From positions 1 through 6,798 of the forward strand of contig JAKSAU010000625.1 in the NCBI GenBank assembly GCA_022361535.1: a stretch of DNA of 6,798 nt. Reading direction: 5' to 3'. Below the pieces are notes generated by a model. It searched no databases. It saw only the letters and a list, made by a program, of their open reading frames with translations, and was not told the DNA's origin. Within the stretch, counting starts at the first letter, position 1; each line of letters opens with the position of its first letter. Origin of the DNA: Desulfobacterales bacterium (lineage in GTDB: Bacteria; Desulfobacterota; Desulfobacteria; Desulfobacterales; Desulfobacteraceae). Shown piece after piece: positions 1 through 4,732 of the stretch. The position numbers and the translations under genes were made by a program.

Positions 1-66
1 ATCCTGTGTGTATTGAACAAAATTGACATGAAATCGCCAACCGCATGGTGTTTGATTTAAACATAA

Positions 67-210
67 AGCCGGTGGGGAACATGTCATGTTTATCCCCCCC
101 TTTTTTTGATTTATCACGAGATTAAAAGCCTAAAAACTTATTTTGAAAAAGAATATAAGCAAAAGCTCGAATCTATCCTTGGCGGATTGCGCTATAAGTT
201 AGCCCAATAA
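67..210 (+). other. Unassigned open frame, possible remnant of a small or decayed gene
   Basis: Frame 1 is open from just after TAA (64-66) to TAA at 208-210, giving 47 codons. The last 34 or so look protein-like: a charged, helix-prone stretch including EIKSLKTYFEKEYKQKLES, then a tail ending in LGGLRYKLAQ. There is no ATG in this frame; the only weak candidate is TTG at 106. An ATG at 86, preceded by GGGGA at 74-78 with 7-base spacing, lies in another frame that reaches TGA at 107-109, immediately after the C7T7 run. A one-base slip in that run would join the two into about 42 codons. I do not recognise the product. An open stretch of this length can arise by chance in AT-rich DNA, and the tract also fits a terminator. 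Confidence 0.2.
71..107 (+). terminator. Possible intrinsic terminator of a gene lying left of the window
   Basis: A left arm GGTGGGGA (71-78) faces a right arm TCCCCCCC (93-100), pairing with one T/C mismatch across a 14-base loop, and is followed directly by seven T (101-107). That is the layout of a rho-independent terminator reading rightwards. Inside the loop ACA and TGT can add a few pairs with a bulge. It would separate an upstream transcript from the efflux operon. No upstream gene can be verified, because only a 19-codon open stretch ending in TAA (58-60) is visible. The same C7T7 run could instead be a frameshift-prone tract inside a decayed ORF (see 67-210), so the call is tentative. 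Confidence 0.45.
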
Positions 211-306
211 CGACACCTATTTGAACACTTGGTGTATATCTATTTGCAGATTCTTTATTTCTAACTTTTAAAAAATAAGGTTTTATATTATGGTACGAAG
301 TATGTG

Positions 307-347
307 AGCAGGTATCCTGACCTAAGCTTCAATGGTATCTACCTGCT
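307..347 (+). repeat. Perfect 8-bp inverted repeat ahead of the adaptor gene
   Basis: AGCAGGTA (307-314) is exactly inverted as TACCTGCT (340-347), with 25 bases between the arms. The right arm ends 48 bases before the adaptor ATG. In RNA it could form a leader hairpin, and in DNA it could be two half-sites for a dimeric regulator. Only two T follow the last paired base before G350, so it is not a good intrinsic terminator. The arms are visible directly; any function is inference. Confidence 0.45.
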
Positions 348-383
348 TTGCCGAATCCACTATAAATAATATCGAGAATCAAA

Positions 384-388
384 AAGGA
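384..388 (+). promoter_or_regulatory. Ribosome binding site of the adaptor gene
   Basis: AAGGA lies 7 bases before ATG at 396. This supports the upstream start over the internal ATG at 459, which would leave a signal sequence with no basic n-region. Confidence 0.7.
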
Positions 389-395
389 TGACATC

Positions 396-1517
396 ATGAA
401 ATCGAGTGCCGTTCTTACTGGGCATTGCGGCAAAATTCTAAAAAGTAAATCTGCTTTCATGACTATTGCTGCTGTTTTAGCTGTTTTGGCTCTTCTGTTT
501 ACAATCGGGTGCAAGAAAAAAGAAGAAGAGGCGCCTAGAGAGGTCGTTCGACCTGTCAAGATAATGACTGTGGCTGGCACCGGCCAGGGAGCAACCATGA
601 ACTATCCGGGTACAACCCGTGCCAACCGTAGGGTTGATCTTTCGTTCAAGGTTCCGGGACCTCTAGTTGAATTACCTGTTGAAGAGGGCCAACGTGTCAA
701 AAAAGGAAAATTGATCGCACGGATTTTACCCAGGGATTTTAAGATCAACTTGGATCAGGCTAAAGCCCAGGCCGTGAACGCTGAGCGCCAGTACGAACGG
801 TATAAAGAACTTTATGTGCGCCGACAGGTGTCCAAAGCGGATTTTGACCGGTTCAAAGCAGAGCGTGATGTGGCTGCAGCAAGACTTCAGGATGCGCAAA
901 ATGCTCTAAAGGATACTTATCTTAGAGCTCCTTTTGACGGTATTGTGGCCAAACGGTATGTAGAGAATTTTGAAGAGGTACAGGCCAAACAGCCCATTGT
1001 ATTTTTTCAGGATAATTCAAAAATAGAGGTGTTGGTGGATGCGCCGGAAACCGTAATCGCAACCCTTAGAGAAGGCAATGATCAGATTGAAGCCCATGCT
1101 ACCTTTGCAGTTGCTCCTGATAAAAAATTTCCTCTGGCGCTTAAAGAATATTCTACTGAGGCAGATCCCCAGACCCAGACCTACCAGGTCGTACTGATCA
1201 TGGATCAACCCGAGGGTTTAAATATTCTGCCTGGTATGACCGCTACCGTAACCGGTTCCCGCCCCAAAGGGGAGTCCGGACCAACAAAGATCGTTATTCC
1301 CGCCATCTCTGTTATGGAGGACAGCAAAGGCGCTTCTTTTGTATGGACCCTGGATAAAGAAGCTATGACGGTTCATAAAAAAGCAGTGACTCCAGGCGAA
1401 ATGACCGGCGCTCAAAGTATACTCATCAAAGACGGATTGTCCGGCGGAGAAAGTATCGTGACGACAGGAGTCACCAAGCTTCGTGAAGGCATGAAAGTTT
1501 CCATCTGGAAAGAATAA
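396..1517 (+). CDS. RND efflux periplasmic adaptor subunit (AcrA/HlyD-type membrane fusion protein), predicted lipoprotein
   Basis: This 373-residue protein is predicted to bridge the RND pump encoded next to it and an outer-membrane channel. Residues 1-38 form a long signal sequence (basic n-region with K13, K16 and K18, hydrophobic core 21-38) ending in a lipobox-like FTIG before C39, so the mature protein is probably anchored by lipid and then continues KKKEEE. The barrel-sandwich (lipoyl-like) halves are about 79-112 (SFKVPGPLVELPVEEGQRV) and 175-208 (LRAPFDGIVAKRYV). Between them, about 117-172, is the charged alpha-hairpin that would contact the TolC tip. A beta-barrel follows at about 208-290, with the typical LPGMTATV at 278-285, and a membrane-proximal domain at about 298-373 with the usual GLSGGESIVTTGVTKLREGM block. 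Length and order fit the RND adaptor family (AcrA/MexA-like). Residue -3 of the lipobox is T, less common than L. The start at 396 is supported by AAGGA at 384-388 and by the basic n-region. It is the first gene of the apparent operon. The substrate is not predictable. Confidence 0.93.
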   Translation: MKSSAVLTGHCGKILKSKSAFMTIAAVLAVLALLFTIGCKKKEEEAPREVVRPVKIMTVAGTGQGATMNYPGTTRANRRVDLSFKVPGPLVELPVEEGQRVKKGKLIARILPRDFKINLDQAKAQAVNAERQYERYKELYVRRQVSKADFDRFKAERDVAAARLQDAQNALKDTYLRAPFDGIVAKRYVENFEEVQAKQPIVFFQDNSKIEVLVDAPETVIATLREGNDQIEAHATFAVAPDKKFPLALKEYSTEADPQTQTYQVVLIMDQPEGLNILPGMTATVTGSRPKGESGPTKIVIPAISVMEDSKGASFVWTLDKEAMTVHKKAVTPGEMTGAQSILIKDGLSGGESIVTTGVTKLREGMKVSIWKE

Positions 1518-1520
1518 GGA
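1516..1520 (+). promoter_or_regulatory. Ribosome binding site of the pump gene, overlapping the adaptor stop codon
   Basis: AAGGA begins within the TAA stop (1515-1517) of the adaptor and sits 10 bases before ATG at 1531. This overlap favours co-translation of adaptor and pump from one message. Confidence 0.65.
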
Positions 1521-1530
1521 TTCCAAGCCC

Positions 1531-4500
1531 ATGAATATTGCTGAATTCTCTATCAAGAAAAGTGTGATCACGTGGACCATGACTGTTGTCATGTTATTTT
1601 TAGGCTATGCCGCCTACAACAATCTTTCGCGCCTGGAAGATCCCGAATTCGTAATCAAGGACGCAGTTGTTATCACACCTTATTCCGGTGCCTCTCCCGA
1701 GGAAGTGGAAAAGGATGTGACTGAACGCATAGAAAAAGCCATCCAGGAGTTAGGGCAACTCAAGCGGGTTTCGTCTTACTCATCAAGAGGGATGTCCGTT
1801 GTTAAAATCACAGTGCAGGATCATTTCGACAAGAATAAGATTCCCCAAGTCTGGGACGAGTTGCGCCGCAAGATTTATGATGTCCAGCAGGAATTACCTC
1901 CGGGTGCAGGCCCTACTATTATAAACGACGATTTCGGAGATGTATTCGGGGTATACTATGCCCTTTATGGAGAGGGATATTCTTACGCAGAACTTAAAGA
2001 AGTTGCTGAAATACTCAAGCGGGAACTGGTAACAGTGACCGATGTCAAAAAAGTAGAGTTTTTTGGCGAGCAAAACGAGGCTGTGTATGTAGAGATGTCC
2101 AGGGAAAAGATGAATGCACTGGGCATCACACGCCAGGAGATCTTTGATGCATTACAGGCTAAAAACCTGCCGGCAGACGCCGGCAAGATAAGGATCGGCA
2201 CCGAATACATACCCATTTTCCCAACAGGTATTTTTAAATCTGAGAAGGATTTTGGTGATCTTTTTATAGCCAGTAAAGGCGGCAAATTAATTTATCTAAG
2301 GGATGTTGCCACCATTCATAGAGATTATGTAGATCCTCCTACCCGGATTTTACGCTTTAATGGCCATCCTGCAATAGGTATTGCCATTTCCACGATTCTG
2401 GGCGGTAACGCTGTCACCATGGGGGAGGCTGTAAAGGCGCGGCTTGCAGAGTTGAACGCTCAGATCCCAATGGGTATGGAGCTGGGCGTCATATATATGC
2501 AGTCTGATATGGTTACCAAGGCCGTAGACGGATTTGTCATTAATTTGGTAGAGGCCGTGGCCATTGTAATCGTCGTCCTCTTGATTTTTATGGGATTGCG
2601 GTCCGGGCTGATTATCGGCTTTATTCTGGTGATGACCATTGCGGCAACATTTGTGGTCATGGATTATTACCATGTTACTTTGGAGAGAATTTCTTTAGGC
2701 GCCCTTATCATTGCCTTGGGTATGCTGGTGGACAACGCCATTGTGGTGGTGGACGGGATGAAGGTGCGCATGGAAAAGGGCATGGATGGCATGGAGGCAG
2801 CCAAACAGGTGGTGGGCCAAAATGCAATCCCCCTGCTTGGTGCAACAGCCGTAGCTATATTGGCTTTTGCTTCGATCGGTGGCATGGATAATCAGACCGG
2901 AGAGTATTGCCGGACCCTTTACTATGTCATATTGATTTCCCTGTCTTTAAGTTGGGTAACTGCCGTTACCACCACCCCTTTGATGACCAAGCAGTTTGTG
3001 TTGGGGAAAAAGGCCAAGGCGTCTAACGATGACACAGACAAAGATCCATACGGTGGAAAATTTTATCAAATCTACAAAAAAGTACTGGTATTAGCTATCC
3101 GTTTCCGCTGGGCTACAATTGGTATTGTGGTCGGGATGTTTGCCTTGTCACTTGTAGGCTTTGGCATGTTGGATCAGATGTTTTTTCCACCTTCCACAAG
3201 CCCGCAGTTCCAGATTGAATGCCAGTTTCGAGAAGGAACCCATATCCGGGATACGGAAAAAGGCGTGGCCATGATCGAAGACTATATGATGAAGATCGAT
3301 GGCGTCAAAGCGGTTGCGTCTGCTGTGGGTGCCGGCCACTCCAGGTTCCTTTTGACTTACAGCGTGCCTGTAGATGCGGGACAGCAGTATTGTTCCATAC
3401 TGGTTGAAGTGGAGGACTATGAACGCATCAATGAAATTTTTCAAAAAGTCCAGACCGATTTGGAACAGATACTACCCGATGTGACGATAAACGTTAAAAA
3501 ATTCGCATTGGGACCGGGCGAAGGTGGTAAAATTCAGCTCCGTATCAATGGTCCTGATCCTAAAGTGTTAAGAGAACTTGCAGATGAAGCCATGACTGTT
3601 CTGGCAGAAGATTATGACTCCAAAGCGGTTCGAACCGAATGGGGTGACAGGGTAAAGGTTGTCCAGCCTTTGATCGCTGAAGATCGGGCTCGTCGTTTAG
3701 GGATAGATCGTCCTATGATTGCAACCGCTCTTCAGGCGAACTTTTCCGGGACCACCACTGGTGTCTACCGTGAAGGCATTGAATTGATTCCTATAATTGC
3801 ACGCGGCCCTGAAAATGAGCGCACCACAATGGAGGATATGAGAGATATCCTGGTTACAAGTCCTATGTCAGGTAAAAAAATCCCGCTCCAGCAGGTGGTG
3901 AACGGATTTAACACTGAATATGAAAATGCAAGAATTTCACGCTGGCACAGGCGTTCCATGATCAAGCTCCATGCTGATGCCCGTACAGGGCTTCCCTCGG
4001 AGTTCTTTGCGCGGGTGAAACCCAAAATCGAAAAAGCACTAGGGGCAGATTTATCTGCGTATCTGGGCAAGGAAGTCCCGGAGGATAAGCACTCGGCAGC
4101 AACGATCCCAATCGTTTATGATGATATGATTCCCCTAAAAGGACGTCCCGGCTATTTCATGGCCTGGGGAGGTGAGGCAGAAGACAGTGCAGATGCCCAG
4201 AAAAAACTGGCTGATAATATCCCAATATACTTTGGTATGATGATTTTAGCGGTCATATTTTTGTTCAACGCGTTTAAACAGCCGCTGATTATATGGCTTA
4301 CCGTTCCCTTGTCCCTGATCGGGGTCGTGGTGGGGTTGCTGTCTTTGAACCAGCCCTTTGGTTTCATGGCATTGCTTGGTTTGATGAGTTTATCGGGTAT
4401 GCTCATCAAGAACGCGATTGTTCTCATTGACCAGATTGATCTTGAAATCCGAGAGGGCAAAGCGCATTTCCACGCAGTTGTGGACTCTGGTGTGTCCAGG

Positions 4501-4680
4501 ATGCGGCCGGTTATGCTCGCGGCCTTGACTACAATGCTTGGGATGATCCCGCTGTTCACAGATGCCTTTTTTATCTCCATGGCCGTGACCATTGTGTTCG
4601 GGCTTGGCTTTGCATCGCTGTTGACCCTGATTTTTGTGCCAACCCTTTATGCAACGTTCTTCAAAATCAAGTCAGAATAG
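1531..4680 (+). CDS. RND family multidrug-type efflux pump, inner-membrane permease (AcrB-like)
   Basis: This 1049-residue protein, the same length class as AcrB, is predicted to be the proton-driven inner-membrane engine of the tripartite complex. It shows the duplicated RND plan. TM1 is at about 11-29, followed by a large periplasmic loop (about 30-333) and TM2-TM6 (about 334-485). TM7 is at about 527-547, followed by a second periplasmic loop (about 548-898) and TM8-TM12 (about 899-1044). The proton-relay region in TM4 reads GMLVDNAIVVVDGM (397-410): D401 matches AcrB D407, but the AcrB D408 position is N402. TM10 carries GMLIKNAIVLID (956-967), with K960 matching AcrB K940. These features place it among HAE-type (hydrophobe/amphiphile) RND pumps rather than the CusA metal or SecDF groups, though the actual substrate is unknown. 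The second loop has an extra segment at about 840-875 before the YFMAWGGE block. The gene lies 13 bases after the adaptor, and no frameshift is visible. Confidence 0.95.
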   Translation: MNIAEFSIKKSVITWTMTVVMLFLGYAAYNNLSRLEDPEFVIKDAVVITPYSGASPEEVEKDVTERIEKAIQELGQLKRVSSYSSRGMSVVKITVQDHFDKNKIPQVWDELRRKIYDVQQELPPGAGPTIINDDFGDVFGVYYALYGEGYSYAELKEVAEILKRELVTVTDVKKVEFFGEQNEAVYVEMSREKMNALGITRQEIFDALQAKNLPADAGKIRIGTEYIPIFPTGIFKSEKDFGDLFIASKGGKLIYLRDVATIHRDYVDPPTRILRFNGHPAIGIAISTILGGNAVTMGEAVKARLAELNAQIPMGMELGVIYMQSDMVTKAVDGFVINLVEAVAIVIVVLLIFMGLRSGLIIGFILVMTIAATFVVMDYYHVTLERISLGALIIALGMLVDNAIVVVDGMKVRMEKGMDGMEAAKQVVGQNAIPLLGATAVAILAFASIGGMDNQTGEYCRTLYYVILISLSLSWVTAVTTTPLMTKQFVLGKKAKASNDDTDKDPYGGKFYQIYKKVLVLAIRFRWATIGIVVGMFALSLVGFGMLDQMFFPPSTSPQFQIECQFREGTHIRDTEKGVAMIEDYMMKIDGVKAVASAVGAGHSRFLLTYSVPVDAGQQYCSILVEVEDYERINEIFQKVQTDLEQILPDVTINVKKFALGPGEGGKIQLRINGPDPKVLRELADEAMTVLAEDYDSKAVRTEWGDRVKVVQPLIAEDRARRLGIDRPMIATALQANFSGTTTGVYREGIELIPIIARGPENERTTMEDMRDILVTSPMSGKKIPLQQVVNGFNTEYENARISRWHRRSMIKLHADARTGLPSEFFARVKPKIEKALGADLSAYLGKEVPEDKHSAATIPIVYDDMIPLKGRPGYFMAWGGEAEDSADAQKKLADNIPIYFGMMILAVIFLFNAFKQPLIIWLTVPLSLIGVVVGLLSLNQPFGFMALLGLMSLSGMLIKNAIVLIDQIDLEIREGKAHFHAVVDSGVSRMRPVMLAALTTMLGMIPLFTDAFFISMAVTIVFGLGFASLLTLIFVPTLYATFFKIKSE

Positions 4681-4694
4681 AATTATGGTGATTT

Positions 4695-4725
4695 AAGGAT
4701 ATAACAATATGGATAGATACAGGAG
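4695..4725 (+). promoter_or_regulatory. Two alternative ribosome binding sites for the channel gene
   Basis: AAGGA (4695-4699) lies 9 bases before ATG 4709, and AGGAG (4721-4725) lies 7 bases before an in-frame ATG at 4733. Both are well placed. The second gives a compact 27-residue signal peptide starting MRYCRLIK. The first adds MDRYRSVE, which puts acidic residues into the n-region, so 4733 is preferred. Confidence 0.55.
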
Positions 4726-4732
4726 TGTAGAG

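Larger units (their letters stand above)
211..395 (+). promoter_or_regulatory. AT-rich leader region of the efflux operon, promoter not resolved
   Basis: This is the only non-coding space immediately ahead of the three-gene operon, so its promoter and control sites should lie here or slightly to the left. Composition is strongly AT-rich; bases 241-300 contain only 13 G or C. Several -10-like hexamers occur (TATATT 284-289, TATAAA 361-366), but none has a good TTGACA-type box at 16-18 bases. I found no GG-N10-GC sigma-54 pattern at the positions I checked (GG at 231, 311 and 334). A short inverted repeat ACACC/GGTGT spans 213-217 and 231-235, and GGTATC occurs twice (311-316, 334-339). The stronger 307-347 repeat is listed separately. 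No regulator gene is present in the window. Confidence 0.4.

Noticed and set aside
1..60. Open stretch in frame 1 ending at TAA 58-60, possible C-terminus of an upstream gene
   Set aside because: Only 19 codons are visible, with no recognisable motif; a following terminator-like hairpin makes it plausible but not supportable.
1..87. Minus-strand frame starting at 87 and running off the left edge, preceded on that strand by a G7 run
   Set aside because: 29 codons with several Cys and Pro and no family resemblance; the G7 run is better explained as part of the C7T7 tract.
143..198. Promoter built from TTGAAA (143-148) with TATAAG at 154-159 or 193-198
   Set aside because: Spacings are wrong for a sigma-70 promoter (5 and 44 bases), so no promoter is called.
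387..395. Small palindrome GATGACATC just before the adaptor start
   Set aside because: Four-base arms around one base are too short to fold and easily arise by chance.
329..598. Minus-strand 89-codon frame overlapping the leader and adaptor start
   Set aside because: It lies opposite the well-supported adaptor signal sequence and has no domain-like sequence; it is a shadow frame.
1983..4592. Several minus-strand frames of 66-146 codons and a + strand 62-codon frame at 3219-3407 inside the pump gene
   Set aside because: All are antisense or out-of-frame shadows of a continuous RND pump reading frame with clear motifs; none shows independent protein character.
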